DNA of 64,000 bases from positions 123,775-187,774 of the forward strand of contig NZ_LJRO01000206.1 of assembly GCF_001401155.1 (NCBI RefSeq), read 5' to 3'. The stretch comes from Pseudomonas tremae (GTDB lineage: Bacteria > Pseudomonadota > Gammaproteobacteria > Pseudomonadales > Pseudomonadaceae). The translations under genes and the position numbers were made by a program. The notes under the pieces were generated by a model. That model was given only the letters and a program-made list of their open reading frames with translations. It made no database searches and was not told the DNA's origin. Shown one piece after another: positions 1 to 8,837 of the stretch. How positions within the stretch are numbered: position 1 is the stretch's first letter; each line of letters begins with the position of its first letter.

Positions 1-866
1 GTGCGATGCCCGCAGCTGATCAGCCCCCACAGCTTGCCGCCCTGAATCAACGAAACACTCATTGAAGACAGAACGCCCATGTTTTTCATGTATTGGCAGT
101 GAATCGGAGAAACACTGCGCAGCGTCGAGAAACTCAGGTCGAGCTGTGTTTTGGTGTCCGGGCGCAGTTGCGGCACCAGAGGCACAGGCGTGTAATCGGC
201 GTCCGGAATGATGCGCAGCCAATTGCGGCGATAAAGTTCGCGCGCCTGCTCGGGAATATCCGAAGCCGGGAAAAACAGGCCGTTGAACAACTCCATCGAA
301 GGCGCCGACGCTTCAGCAATGACCTGACCGTGGCCTTCCTCTTCGAAACGATAGATCAACACCCGGTCATAACCGGTCATCTTCTGAATTTCGCGAACGC
401 TGACTTCGTAAAGCGTCTGCAAGTCGCTGGCTGCATGCAACTGACGCAGCATGCGGCCCATGTTGCCGGTGCGCTCGGAATAACTGACTGCCTGGGTTGC
501 CTTGTCCTGAATTTCGAGCTCCAGCACCAGAACGTTCTGACTGCGGTGGAGCATGGCTTCGAACTCGACGCCATTGGCCGACATCAGCAGGCGCGGCGCA
601 TCGGCGAACGAATCATGGACGCTTGCGCTTTTGATTACTTCAGCCCAGCCAGACCCAAGCACACAGTCAAGCGACTTGCCCAGCAGGTGTTCCGGTGCCT
701 GGCCCAGCACTGTCTGCACGTTAGCGCTGACCTGCATGATCGTCAGCTCGGGTTCGGTCAGAGTGAACAGCACACCATGAGGCTGGATGGCGCCCGGAAA
801 CTGGATGGGCTCATCCGCGCAATTAGCCAATAGGACTTCAAAAGAGTCCTTGTCGAGTTGGCTCAT
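1..866 (-). CDS. bphP: Bacteriophytochrome BphP, N-terminal part (runs off the left edge)
   Basis: Red/far-red photoreceptor that binds biliverdin; in this genus it is usually a light-regulated histidine kinase. The reading frame is open from the ATG at 866 to the window edge, giving about 288 codons. Near the N terminus it reads NCADEPIQFPGAIQPHG, the PAS-domain stretch carrying the chromophore-linking Cys (about residue 16). Further in are FFPASDIPEQARELY and SPIHCQYMKNMGVLSSMS, the GAF-domain signatures that bind biliverdin, then LWGLISCGH. The start overlaps the stop of bphO as ATGA, so the two are translationally coupled. The PHY and kinase domains lie outside the window and cannot be judged. 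Confidence 0.95.
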   Translation of the reverse strand, partial: MSQLDKDSFEVLLANCADEPIQFPGAIQPHGVLFTLTEPELTIMQVSANVQTVLGQAPEHLLGKSLDCVLGSGWAEVIKSASVHDSFADAPRLLMSANGVEFEAMLHRSQNVLVLELEIQDKATQAVSYSERTGNMGRMLRQLHAASDLQTLYEVSVREIQKMTGYDRVLIYRFEEEGHGQVIAEASAPSMELFNGLFFPASDIPEQARELYRRNWLRIIPDADYTPVPLVPQLRPDTKTQLDLSFSTLRSVSPIHCQYMKNMGVLSSMSVSLIQGGKLWGLISCGHR

Positions 867-1477
867 AACAGTACCTCTTGACCGCCGAGCCAGTGCTCGA
901 AACATGAAAATGTGGAGTGCGCTGCCACGGCAGCCGCTTCTGTAAAAACAACGTCTCGCGGTACGTTATCAAGGTAGTTCAAAAAAGCCTTCCAGCGCGG
1001 CCCTGTCTGGACACCATACACGTCGAGAAAAGCTGCCCCGCTCTGTTCATCCAGCCCGATGCGCTTGAGTATCTCGCGCCGCAGCACTTGCCCGCCCAGC
1101 GTTGCCCCTTCCAGCACATACATGACCCCCAGGCAGGCACCGGGCGAATCGATGACGGGCAGTTGCATGCAATGCGGAAGTTGTCCGATCTGATGTTCGG
1201 ACATCTCCAGTGCTCGCAAGTCCTTCACCAGCACTTTCGTTTTGATCCGCTCATCCGGGGAGAGCGCACAGGGCACCAGACCACTGTCATGAAGTGCCAC
1301 TTCGAGAGGTGCATAAAAGCCGTAGTAAGCCTGGAGTAAACGAAGGTAAAGAGCGTGGTTCAGAACCGGTGAAAAAAACGGCATGCGTTTTTCGAGTCGA
1401 ACGTGCAGCTGTTTCGTTTCAGCGCGAAGTGCGTCAAGCAACTTCGGCGGGGTGACGCTTGAAGAACATGCCGGCAT
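863..1477 (-). CDS. bphO: Heme oxygenase BphO
   Basis: Opens heme to biliverdin, the chromophore of BphP. The protein shows the HemO-type fold signature: an N-terminal stretch LLDALRAETKQLHVRLEKRMPF with the proximal His in the QLHVRLE region, and later GVMYVLEGATLGGQVL, the glycine-rich distal helix of heme oxygenases. I start it at the ATG at 1477 (MPACSS..., 204 aa), because residues before that do not look like the family. The open frame continues upstream to 1552, and neither start has a strong ribosome-binding site. The stop overlaps the bphP start by ATGA, a bphO-bphP operon typical of Pseudomonas. Confidence 0.9.
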   Translation of the reverse strand: MPACSSSVTPPKLLDALRAETKQLHVRLEKRMPFFSPVLNHALYLRLLQAYYGFYAPLEVALHDSGLVPCALSPDERIKTKVLVKDLRALEMSEHQIGQLPHCMQLPVIDSPGACLGVMYVLEGATLGGQVLRREILKRIGLDEQSGAAFLDVYGVQTGPRWKAFLNYLDNVPRDVVFTEAAAVAAHSTFSCFEHWLGGQEVLL

Positions 1478-1818
1478 CCAGGAAGGCTCTTGAGTATGCG
1501 ATAGACGAGAATCACATCCGAACAGAAATTGGCGGCCAAAATACAGATTCAACGCTAAAACTGACAGTTATTTCCTGTATTGGCGATGAAATGCCCTTTC
1601 GCTGAAGAAAACAGCCGACGCTGAAGACCGGCTGTTTCAATCGTCCGGTAATCCGCCGTCAATAATGGCGATAAACCTCAACAGGACGTTCTCTGTAATT
1701 CAATGGCCACTGATTCCATCATGCGGCGTTTTAACATCATCCAGCACAAGAGTGCTATCGCGCAAGCACTGGCCTAGTCCGGCGTGACCTGTGGCTGACC
1801 AGTGCATCGTTTTTTGGC
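1478..1818. other. Gene-free stretch between bphO and the sulfatase-like gene
   Basis: No credible gene. Both flanking genes lie on the minus strand, so this holds the bphO promoter and the downstream end of the sulfatase-like transcript. The only structure noticed is the inverted repeat at 1609-1637, listed separately. Confidence 0.5.
1609..1637. terminator. Inverted repeat, possible terminator
   Basis: AAACAGCCG and CGGCTGTTT form a perfect 9-bp stem with an 11-nt loop, downstream of the sulfatase-like gene. The T-run after the stem is short, so termination is possible but not certain. Confidence 0.4.
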
Positions 1819-3852
1819 TCAGCGTACATTCTGGTAGAGCATCATTCGTGAGGTTTCATGCAGGCCACGGGTGAGGTCATGCAACCGCTGAAACTCCTGT
1901 GGATGCTGCGCGGCCACATTTTCCAGCGGCGTAGGCGAGGACAAATCGTGAAGGGTTGGCGAACTGCCGTCGTGCTCCATCTGCAACAGGAAGTTGCGCG
2001 TCACACCACCGATCAGTGGAAACGTGCCTTCGCGCAGAACCAGCGGCACGACACGTTCGCCCTCAGGGGCAGGCTGCTGAATGTCACGCCCCATCGTACC
2101 GCTGGTGAACGCCATACCGGTCATGCCCGCCAGCGTTGGCAGCAAGTCCGCCAGGCCGACGGCTTCGTCGATCACTCGCGTACCGAGCAGGCCTGGGGCA
2201 TGAATCAGCAAAGGGACGTTATTACTTTCAAGCCCCAGTTGCTCGAACGCAGGAGCCATGTGCGGGATCTGGCTGATACGCGTGTTGTGGTCGCCGAACA
2301 GCACGAAAATGGTGTTCTCGTAATAACCGCCCGCCTTGGCTATTTCCATCAGCCGGCCGATATTGAAGTCCAGCAAGCGCACGGCGTTGTACTGTTCGAC
2401 ACTGCGCGACCCTGCCGCCTGCACTTGCTCCAGGGTCTTGTCGCTGACCTGAAAACCATCATTGTTTTCAGGAATGGTGAAAGGTCGGTGATTACCCGCG
2501 GTCTGCACGTAGGCAAAAAACGGTTTGTCTGCCGGCAACGCACGCAGGATTTGGTCGCTTTCCTTGAACAGGTCAAGGTCGGAAATACCCCATACGTCCA
2601 CCTGCGGCGACTTCCAGTCTCGTTCGTCGTACAGGCGCACATCATCGATGCTGCGGCGGATCAGCGCGTTCATGTTGGCCCAGCCCGAATTGCCGCCAAT
2701 CATGTACAGCTTCTCGTAGCCCTTGAAGTCATTGATGATGGTGTGTTGGCGCGTCAGCAGCGGATGACGCGTCGCTGTTTCCTGACGAGTCACGTCGGGC
2801 ACGCCGGTGATACTCGCCCAGACGGTTTTCGCAGTGCCCGTGACCGGCACGTAAAAATGCTTGAAGAACCAGCTCTGCCTGGCCAGATGATCGAGGTTCG
2901 GGGTCGGATTGAGCGGGTTACCGTATGCGCCGACCGCACTGGTGCCCAGTGACTCGAGCATCACAAACATTACGTTTGGCGGCCGTTCTCCCGCCAATTG
3001 GTAAGGCTGGCCGGCCTGAGGACGCTTGAAGCTCAACGTTCGCGCATCGGGCTGCTGCACGCCGAGGTAATGCGCGATCAACGGATAATGCTTGCGCACC
3101 TGAGCCTCATCGAAGTGTGACTGCGCAACCTTGAGCGTGTCGTACAAGAACAGCACCGGATTGAGCCCGACGGCCGCCAGCTGACTGTTGCCAGAGAAAA
3201 ACGCATCACTCCAGCGCAACGGCACCGGGTTTTCCAGATTGAGATTGTCGACACGGCCCAGCAAACCGAGAAACGTCGCACAGGCCACCAAGGCAGATAC
3301 CGACACCACTGACGCGCGCTTGATCGGCCTGGCGTCACGATCCAGGGTCAGACGTTCAAGGCGCAGCAGTGCCCAGCCCAATACGGCGACGGTCAACAGC
3401 CAGCCGGCAGTAATCCACAGCACAGGGTACGTTTGCCAGAGCATGTCACGGGATATCTGCGCGTCTTCCAGATAGCGCACCACGCTGGCATTCAGCCTGA
3501 CCCCGAGGTAGGCGTAATGACCAAAGTCGACGATGTAGATCAGCGTCAGAACCGCCAGCGCGAGAATCAGGTAACCCCTTGAAAGCCAGCGCAGGGTCGG
3601 CACGCTGATCAGGTTCCAGCGCGGCAACCAGAGCAACATAGCGACCGGCAGCAAAACAATCAGCGTCAGACGCAAGTCGAAGCGCAAGCCGATACCCAGC
3701 GTCTGCAGCACTTCATTGCGGGAAAACAGCATGCCCGGCTCGATGCCGGAAAACCCGAAGAAAAACACAATTCTCAGCAGCGCCGACACCAGGAACACCA
3801 ACAGCACAGCGCTCAGCCAGTAGCGCAGTCGTCGCGATTGCAAAGCACTCAT
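1819..3852 (-). CDS. LTA synthase/sulfatase family inner-membrane enzyme
   Basis: 677 aa. About five hydrophobic segments fill residues 1-200, followed by a periplasmic alkaline-phosphatase-superfamily domain. Visible active-site elements are VMFVMLES (metal-binding Glu), VTGTAKT (position of the nucleophilic Thr) and FGDHNTR (metal-binding Asp-His). This is the layout of LtaS, OpgB and related phosphoglycerol or phosphoethanolamine transferases. Gram-negative members decorate periplasmic or surface glycans or lipids; the substrate here is unknown. The gene begins 10 bp after the preceding membrane-protein gene, with a GAGGAAC ribosome-binding site, and is the last gene of a five-gene run starting at 6624. 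Confidence 0.85.
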   Translation of the reverse strand: MSALQSRRLRYWLSAVLLVFLVSALLRIVFFFGFSGIEPGMLFSRNEVLQTLGIGLRFDLRLTLIVLLPVAMLLWLPRWNLISVPTLRWLSRGYLILALAVLTLIYIVDFGHYAYLGVRLNASVVRYLEDAQISRDMLWQTYPVLWITAGWLLTVAVLGWALLRLERLTLDRDARPIKRASVVSVSALVACATFLGLLGRVDNLNLENPVPLRWSDAFFSGNSQLAAVGLNPVLFLYDTLKVAQSHFDEAQVRKHYPLIAHYLGVQQPDARTLSFKRPQAGQPYQLAGERPPNVMFVMLESLGTSAVGAYGNPLNPTPNLDHLARQSWFFKHFYVPVTGTAKTVWASITGVPDVTRQETATRHPLLTRQHTIINDFKGYEKLYMIGGNSGWANMNALIRRSIDDVRLYDERDWKSPQVDVWGISDLDLFKESDQILRALPADKPFFAYVQTAGNHRPFTIPENNDGFQVSDKTLEQVQAAGSRSVEQYNAVRLLDFNIGRLMEIAKAGGYYENTIFVLFGDHNTRISQIPHMAPAFEQLGLESNNVPLLIHAPGLLGTRVIDEAVGLADLLPTLAGMTGMAFTSGTMGRDIQQPAPEGERVVPLVLREGTFPLIGGVTRNFLLQMEHDGSSPTLHDLSSPTPLENVAAQHPQEFQRLHDLTRGLHETSRMMLYQNVR

Positions 3853-3862
3853 TCTTGTTCCT

Positions 3863-4483
3863 CTACACGTTGCCGGCAGACACGCCAGCTGAACGACGCT
3901 GACCTGTTACTCGACGATATATAAAACGGACAGCCAAACCCAGCAAAGCTGCGCAACAGCAAAGCCCGAGAAGTGGGTCGATCAGGTAATCCCAATAGTT
4001 TTCCGATGGTTTTATCCTGAACGTGAACGCCAGCGTGGCGACGGCCAGCATCGCCACGGCCAGTGTGTTACGCAGACAGACCAGCCCCAACGCAATGAAA
4101 GCGACGATGATGATCATCGGCCTCGGGTTATACCCCCAGCGGTAGGGATCGAAATAAGTCAGGCCCAGCGTGGCCGGGTACAGCGTCAAGGCCAGCAGTG
4201 CGAAGACCAGCAACGCCATGAGCCGCGGCGAAACAGCCACGGGCTTCAAAACGCCCAGCCTTTGCAGCACCAGCCAGCCCAGCAGCACCAGAGTGCTGAT
4301 CGCCAGATCATCGGTCAGGCTGCGGGCATAGGCAGCCATCGATAGCCCGTCAACCGGCATAACGCTCAACAACGAGGTCACTGCAAGCAGGCCGCAGCGT
4401 CGCCAGAGCGATGAGGTCAGAGGTGCCAACAGAATAAACAGTCCCCAGGCAAACGCCAGATGAGCCAAGCCCAGGGCGATCAT
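3863..4483 (-). CDS. Small polytopic membrane protein, unknown function
   Basis: 206 aa and very hydrophobic, with six or seven likely membrane segments and a short basic C-terminal tail. I do not recognise a family. Its start overlaps the stop of the sialidase-like gene (ATGA) and it ends 10 bp before the LTA-synthase-like gene, so it is almost certainly co-expressed with both. It may help position or supply the enzyme encoded downstream; that is inference from position only. Confidence 0.7.
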   Translation of the reverse strand: MIALGLAHLAFAWGLFILLAPLTSSLWRRCGLLAVTSLLSVMPVDGLSMAAYARSLTDDLAISTLVLLGWLVLQRLGVLKPVAVSPRLMALLVFALLALTLYPATLGLTYFDPYRWGYNPRPMIIIVAFIALGLVCLRNTLAVAMLAVATLAFTFRIKPSENYWDYLIDPLLGLCCCAALLGLAVRFIYRRVTGQRRSAGVSAGNV

Positions 4484-5778
4484 AAGAGCTGCTCCGCCAG
4501 CCAGGCTTCGTTGAAGCTGACATGTTTGATGAAGGTGTTATTCCACGAGTAGACCAAGTGATAAAGGCCCTCCGGACTGCGGATGAAATAAGGGTATTCG
4601 TACTCGAAATCACAGCCTTGCGGCGAACAGACACGCTGATCCAGGTTACTCAGGAATTCTGCTTCCATTGGCTGGCGTCGTACGCCGCTGGAGCTTCGAA
4701 AGCCCTCGCCGATGACTTCCTTGTAGGCATCCAGCGCGAACGGCGTGCCCAATGGATCAGGTGATTTATCGAAGTCCATCAGCGGTCGCCAGACGTTCAT
4801 CTGCTCGTCAGTGCCATACAGGCTGAGTTTGAAGCGGCCTTCGCGCAGGTCATTGAGCGCCACCAGCAAGCCCTTGCCCGGCACGCCGACCGCCGCCAGG
4901 GACGAGTTGGGGTTGCTCGGGGTCAGCGGATACGGCGCACTCCAGGTCTGCCCGCCATCTTCAGTGCGGCTGGCAAGTACCCGGTGGAAGGTTTCCCCGG
5001 CGTAACGCAGCAACGCCACGCCGCGCTGCCCGTCGAGCGGCACCACGGTCGGCTGCAGAGAGTTGTTGCCGCGACTGATGCGAAACTTGTCGATCACCTC
5101 GCCGTTTGCGCTCAGGTAGAGGTATTCGGCGAACTTGCCGAGAAACTCGTGATACACCGGCAGACCGATTGAGCCATCGGCGTGAAACACCGGTGCGCCA
5201 CGGACCAGCGTGCTGATGTTCAGAAACGGCGAGGTCACCAGTTGACGCGGCGGCGACCAGCTGGCGCCCATGTCGCTGGAGACCATCGCGTTGACCGAGC
5301 TGCCGGCCCAGCCGCCCACCGACACAGAGACATAGAACAGCCACAAACGGTTGTCCGGAGCCAGCGCAATCACCGGGTTGCCGAGCTTGCGGATGTATTT
5401 GCCGGTACCCGACTGGGTGGATTCGCGGGTCGCCAGGACTTGCTCGCCGCCCCACTCTTCGGTACGCGCATCGAAACGCGATGTACGAATCTCGACATCC
5501 CCAGCGCCTTCGCGGGAGCCGGCAAACCACACCGACATCAGGTCGCCGCCGGGCAGCGCGGTCACGGCTGAAGAATGTACGAAATCGTTCAGGTCCGAGG
5601 AGGCGAAACGCGAACTGTAGGACGCCTTGGGCGCAAGGCTTTCAGTACCCACAGGTGCCGGGGCCACCGCAAATCCGGAAATCCGGTGCAACGGATGGCT
5701 GAGCCATGCGCTGAGAAAGATCGCTACGACAATCAGAGCTGCGCTCCATGCAGTCAGGTTTCGGGAAATAACAGGCAT
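4480..5778 (-). CDS. Sialidase-like beta-propeller protein (BNR/Asp-box)
   Basis: 432 aa. Residues 10-26 form a single N-terminal membrane segment or uncleaved signal, so the rest is predicted periplasmic or extracellular. Two Asp-box (S-x-D-x-G-x-x-W) motifs are visible, at about residues 167-174 and 270-279, and a GSREGAGDVEI stretch precedes the first. These suggest the six-bladed exo-sialidase fold. I could not identify a clear F/YRIP arginine motif or all catalytic residues, so true sialidase activity is not shown. The gene lies 37 bp downstream of the b561-type cytochrome gene and overlaps the next gene by 4 bp. The ribosome-binding site is weak, but an in-frame stop just upstream rules out extension. 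Confidence 0.8.
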   Translation of the reverse strand: MPVISRNLTAWSAALIVVAIFLSAWLSHPLHRISGFAVAPAPVGTESLAPKASYSSRFASSDLNDFVHSSAVTALPGGDLMSVWFAGSREGAGDVEIRTSRFDARTEEWGGEQVLATRESTQSGTGKYIRKLGNPVIALAPDNRLWLFYVSVSVGGWAGSSVNAMVSSDMGASWSPPRQLVTSPFLNISTLVRGAPVFHADGSIGLPVYHEFLGKFAEYLYLSANGEVIDKFRISRGNNSLQPTVVPLDGQRGVALLRYAGETFHRVLASRTEDGGQTWSAPYPLTPSNPNSSLAAVGVPGKGLLVALNDLREGRFKLSLYGTDEQMNVWRPLMDFDKSPDPLGTPFALDAYKEVIGEGFRSSSGVRRQPMEAEFLSNLDQRVCSPQGCDFEYEYPYFIRSPEGLYHLVYSWNNTFIKHVSFNEAWLAEQLL

Positions 5779-5815
5779 CAGGAGGCATCACTGTGATGAA
5801 GGGCAAGAATAGTGG

Positions 5816-6361
5816 TCAGCGATGGCGATCTTCAGGCAACGGACGACGTTTGCCTGTCAGCATCGACAAAGGCAGGTTGTCACGCACCTGGAAACTTTCG
5901 AAGATGGCAGCACCCATGTGCAGCACCACCACGGCACACAGTGTGTTGGCGAGCACTTCATGGGTCTGCAAGGGCCAGTCGGCGCCCCACAAAGCATCGA
6001 CTTCCTGCATCAGGAAACCGGTCAGGCCCATGCCGAAGATCAACGCCATCATCAAGACCATGACCAGCGCACCCAGCGGAGAATGGCCAAGCCGATGCAT
6101 CGGCTGGCGTTTTGTCAGCGAGCGAATATGCGCACGCAGACGCTCCGCGGTCGGCCAGAAATCGCTCCAGCGGGCACTGGGCGGCCCGATGAACCCCCAC
6201 ACCACTCGCACCGTCAGCCATGCCACTGCGTAATAGCCCAGCCAGACATGCCAGTCGTCGCCGGCTTCATTGAAGAAGAAGTTGGCAACGAAAACACCCG
6301 CGATCGAGACATGAAACAGCCTGACCAACGGGTCCCAGAGGCGCAGGGGAACCCGGCTCAT
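5816..6361 (-). CDS. Cytochrome b561-family membrane protein
   Basis: 181 aa, four membrane helices. The start RLWDPLVRLFHVSIAG and the later WHVWLGYYAV, HSPLGALVM and VVLHMGAAIFE segments supply the paired histidines expected to hold two hemes. Such proteins carry electrons across the inner membrane, often with a periplasmic partner. The start overlaps the stop of the upstream PepSY gene as TAATG. A PepSY protein plus b561-type cytochrome downstream of a two-component system is a recurring Pseudomonas arrangement, but the electron acceptor is not known. Confidence 0.88.
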   Translation of the reverse strand: MSRVPLRLWDPLVRLFHVSIAGVFVANFFFNEAGDDWHVWLGYYAVAWLTVRVVWGFIGPPSARWSDFWPTAERLRAHIRSLTKRQPMHRLGHSPLGALVMVLMMALIFGMGLTGFLMQEVDALWGADWPLQTHEVLANTLCAVVVLHMGAAIFESFQVRDNLPLSMLTGKRRPLPEDRHR

Positions 6362-6624
6362 TACTTGATCTCGGTCTTGACCGCTTTACCGGTGACCGGG
6401 TCGTGATAGATCTCGACCTTGCGCTTGTCCTTATCGAAGCCGTAAATCTCGTAGCAGTTGCCGTCAGTCACCTTGAACTTGCTGATCTGGTAACCCTCAG
6501 CCTTGAGCTGCTCCTGGAATTTGGCCTGATCCTGCCATTGGGATTTTTCGGCAGTGGTGCACTGCGGGCCAGCGAGCGCCAGCGGGCTGGCCAACAAAAG
6601 GGGAATCAGCAGGAACTTGTGCAT
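6361..6624 (-). CDS. Small secreted PepSY-domain protein
   Basis: 87 aa from the ATG at 6624: MHKFLLIPLLLASPLALAG is a clean signal peptide with cleavage after ALA. The mature part has one PepSY-like unit (QLKAEGYQISKFKV...CYEIYGFDKDKRKVEIYHDPVTGKAV). The frame is open for ten more codons upstream, but those residues would spoil the signal peptide. It is the first gene of the minus-strand run ending at 1819 and diverges from the response regulator gene at 6793. Confidence 0.85.
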   Translation of the reverse strand: MHKFLLIPLLLASPLALAGPQCTTAEKSQWQDQAKFQEQLKAEGYQISKFKVTDGNCYEIYGFDKDKRKVEIYHDPVTGKAVKTEIK

Positions 6625-6672
6625 GAAAAATACTCGCAGGCAGTTAAGGAGCACCTACTGTGCGAAACAAGT

Positions 6673-6689
6673 CTTAGGAAAAGCTTAAT
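6673..6689. promoter_or_regulatory. PmrA/QseB-like direct-repeat box
   Basis: CTTAGG-N5-CTTAAT, two hexamers in direct repeat with 11-bp periodicity, matching the YTTAAK-N5-YTTAAK pattern bound by PmrA-type OmpR regulators. It lies 49 bp upstream of the PepSY gene and 104 bp upstream of the response regulator gene, so it could serve both directions. Confidence 0.55.
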
Positions 6690-6792
6690 GTGCAACAGCT
6701 GGTAACATCTTCCCGGACCCAGGGCACTTCGCGGCACTACGCGCTGACGGCATCATGGCGCCCTTCTCCCCTATTCACATTGGTCAAACCCT

Positions 6793-7455
6793 ATGCGCCT
6801 GCTGCTTGTCGAGGATGATCGTGCGATTGGCCAAGGCATCCGTGTAGCCCTCAATACCGAAGGCTATACGCTGGACTGGCTCGAGGACGGCCTGAGCGCG
6901 CTGCATGCCCTGCGCAGTGAGCCCTTCGACTTGTTGCTGCTCGACCTCGGCCTGCCGCGCATGGACGGCTTCGACCTGCTGCGGCAGTTGCGTGCCGAAG
7001 AACTCGCCCTTCCGGTACTGATCCTGACCGCCCGTGACGGCACCGCCGATCGCATCGCCGGGCTTGATGCGGGTGCCGACGATTACCTGATCAAGCCGTT
7101 CGACGTCGATGAATTGAAAGCCCGGGTGCGCGCATTGCTCAGGCGCAGTCAGGGCCGTGCGCAGCCGTTGCTGGAGCATGCAGGCATCAGCCTTGATCCA
7201 GCCTCGCAGCAAGTCAGCTTTCATGGCTGCGAAGTTCCGATGACGCCGATGGAATATCAACTGCTGCATCAGTTGATGATCCGACCCGGCAAAGTAGTAA
7301 CCCGCGAGCGCCTGTCCGACACGCTCTACGGCTGGCAGGAAAAGGTCGAAAGCAACACGCTGGAAGTGCTGATTCACAACCTGCGCAAAAAACTGTCCAC
7401 TGAGCTGATCCGCACCGTGCGCGGCGTCGGCTACCTGCTGGAGCTCAAGGCATGA
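6793..7455 (+). CDS. OmpR-family response regulator (PmrA/QseB type)
   Basis: 220 aa. The N-terminal receiver domain has the acidic pair at EDD (residues 7-9), the phospho-acceptor Asp in LLLLDLGLP (about residue 51) and the conserved Lys in LIKPFD. The C-terminal winged helix (about 125-220) carries TPMEYQLL, SNTLEVLIHNLRKKL and TVRGVGYLL, typical of the PmrA/QseB/ColR group. The gene overlaps its kinase by ATGA. It most likely regulates itself and the divergent PepSY-cytochrome operon through the box at 6673-6689. The inducing signal cannot be read from sequence. Confidence 0.93.
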   Translation: MRLLLVEDDRAIGQGIRVALNTEGYTLDWLEDGLSALHALRSEPFDLLLLDLGLPRMDGFDLLRQLRAEELALPVLILTARDGTADRIAGLDAGADDYLIKPFDVDELKARVRALLRRSQGRAQPLLEHAGISLDPASQQVSFHGCEVPMTPMEYQLLHQLMIRPGKVVTRERLSDTLYGWQEKVESNTLEVLIHNLRKKLSTELIRTVRGVGYLLELKA

Positions 7456-8825
7456 CCTCGGTACGCGCGCGCATTCTGGTCCCGGTCCTGCTGCTGTTGC
7501 TGCTCGGCGACCTGACGATCAGCCTGCTCGCCTTGCGCGACAGCCATCACGAAATAGAAGAAGTCTACGACGCGCAACTGGCCCAGAGCGCCCGCCTGCT
7601 GCAAGGCGTACTCAGCCAGCGAGCGGCGGGCGAACAGGATCTGGACAAGCTTTATCAGGCGTTCGACCAGGCCATGAGCCGGGTGGGCACCAGCGGCGTT
7701 GCCCACCCCTATGAAACCCGACTGACGTTTCAGATCTGGCGCACATCGGGCGAGCTGCTGGTGCGCTCGGCAGAAGCGCCATTGCTCAGCGCCCCGCCTG
7801 CCGAAGAAGGCTCACACGACCTGATCGAGAACGGCCACGAGTGGTGCGGCTTTCTGCTGGCCGATCCGCAGCAGGGTTTCCTGATCTGGGTCGGAGAGCG
7901 CGACGATGTCCGTCAGGACCTGATCCAGCGTATTGTCAGCCACACCTTGTGGCCGACCCTGATCGGCGTGCCGTTGCTGGTGGTGGCGATCTGGCTGGCC
8001 ATCGGCTGGGGCCTGCGCCCGCTGCAGGCCATGGCCAAAGTGATTCGCAAACGCGACGCCGAAAGTCTCGACCCCCTCGATGTGACGCCGCTGCCCAAAG
8101 AGCTGGAGCCCATGCAGCACGCGCTCAATCGCCTGCTGACCCAGATCGACAGCGTGCTGGAGCGCGAGCGAAGATTCATTGCCGATGCCGCCCATGAACT
8201 GCGCACACCACTGACCATACTGCGCATCCACGCCCAGAACGCACGCCAGGCGCAAAGCCCGGAACAGCGCTTGGAAGCACTGGATTTTCTGGTGCATGGC
8301 GTCGACCGTGCCGCCCGCCTCGCCAGCCAGTTGCTGACCATGGCCCGGCTTGAACCACGGGTCGAGCTCAGCCAGTTGCAGACCTTCGAACTGAACACGC
8401 TGGTGCGCGAAGAAATGGCCGAGTTGACCCCCCTGGCTCTCGAGAAACGCGTCGATCTGGTGTTTGAGGCGGGTGATGATTGCGTGATCCACAGCGACCC
8501 GGCAGCCATCACCATCGCTTTGCAAAACCTGCTGACCAATGCACTCAACTTCGCTCCACCTGCCAGCGAGGTTCGTGTGCTGCTCAACCGTCAGGAGGAC
8601 GGCAGCGCGCATCTTTGCGTCGAAGACTCCGGCCCCGGCATCGACGAGCGGCAGAAGGCTCGCCTGTTCGAACGTTTTTACAGCCAGGGCCACAGTAATG
8701 GCGCAGGCCTGGGGCTGGCGATTGTCGACATGATCGTGCGCAAACTGGAAAGCAGCCTGCACCTGCGCAACTCGGCGCAAGGCGGGCTGTGTGCGGAACT
8801 TAGGCTCAAGAGCCGAACGGCCTGA
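7452..8825 (+). CDS. Sensor histidine kinase (QseC/PmrB type)
   Basis: 457 aa. There are two membrane helices (about residues 7-27 and 155-178) with a periplasmic sensor region of roughly 130 residues between them. A HAMP-like segment follows, then the dimerisation helix with phospho-acceptor His in FIADAAHELRTPLTIL. The ATP-binding boxes are NLLTNALNFAP (N), VEDSGPGI (G1) and GLGLAIVDMIV (G2). Partner of the response regulator immediately upstream. Confidence 0.93.
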   Translation: MTSVRARILVPVLLLLLLGDLTISLLALRDSHHEIEEVYDAQLAQSARLLQGVLSQRAAGEQDLDKLYQAFDQAMSRVGTSGVAHPYETRLTFQIWRTSGELLVRSAEAPLLSAPPAEEGSHDLIENGHEWCGFLLADPQQGFLIWVGERDDVRQDLIQRIVSHTLWPTLIGVPLLVVAIWLAIGWGLRPLQAMAKVIRKRDAESLDPLDVTPLPKELEPMQHALNRLLTQIDSVLERERRFIADAAHELRTPLTILRIHAQNARQAQSPEQRLEALDFLVHGVDRAARLASQLLTMARLEPRVELSQLQTFELNTLVREEMAELTPLALEKRVDLVFEAGDDCVIHSDPAAITIALQNLLTNALNFAPPASEVRVLLNRQEDGSAHLCVEDSGPGIDERQKARLFERFYSQGHSNGAGLGLAIVDMIVRKLESSLHLRNSAQGGLCAELRLKSRTA

Positions 8826-8837
8826 CGTTCGATCGTG

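Noticed and set aside
1858..2952. 364-codon plus-strand open frame
   Set aside because: Antisense to the LTA-synthase-like gene, whose motifs are clear.
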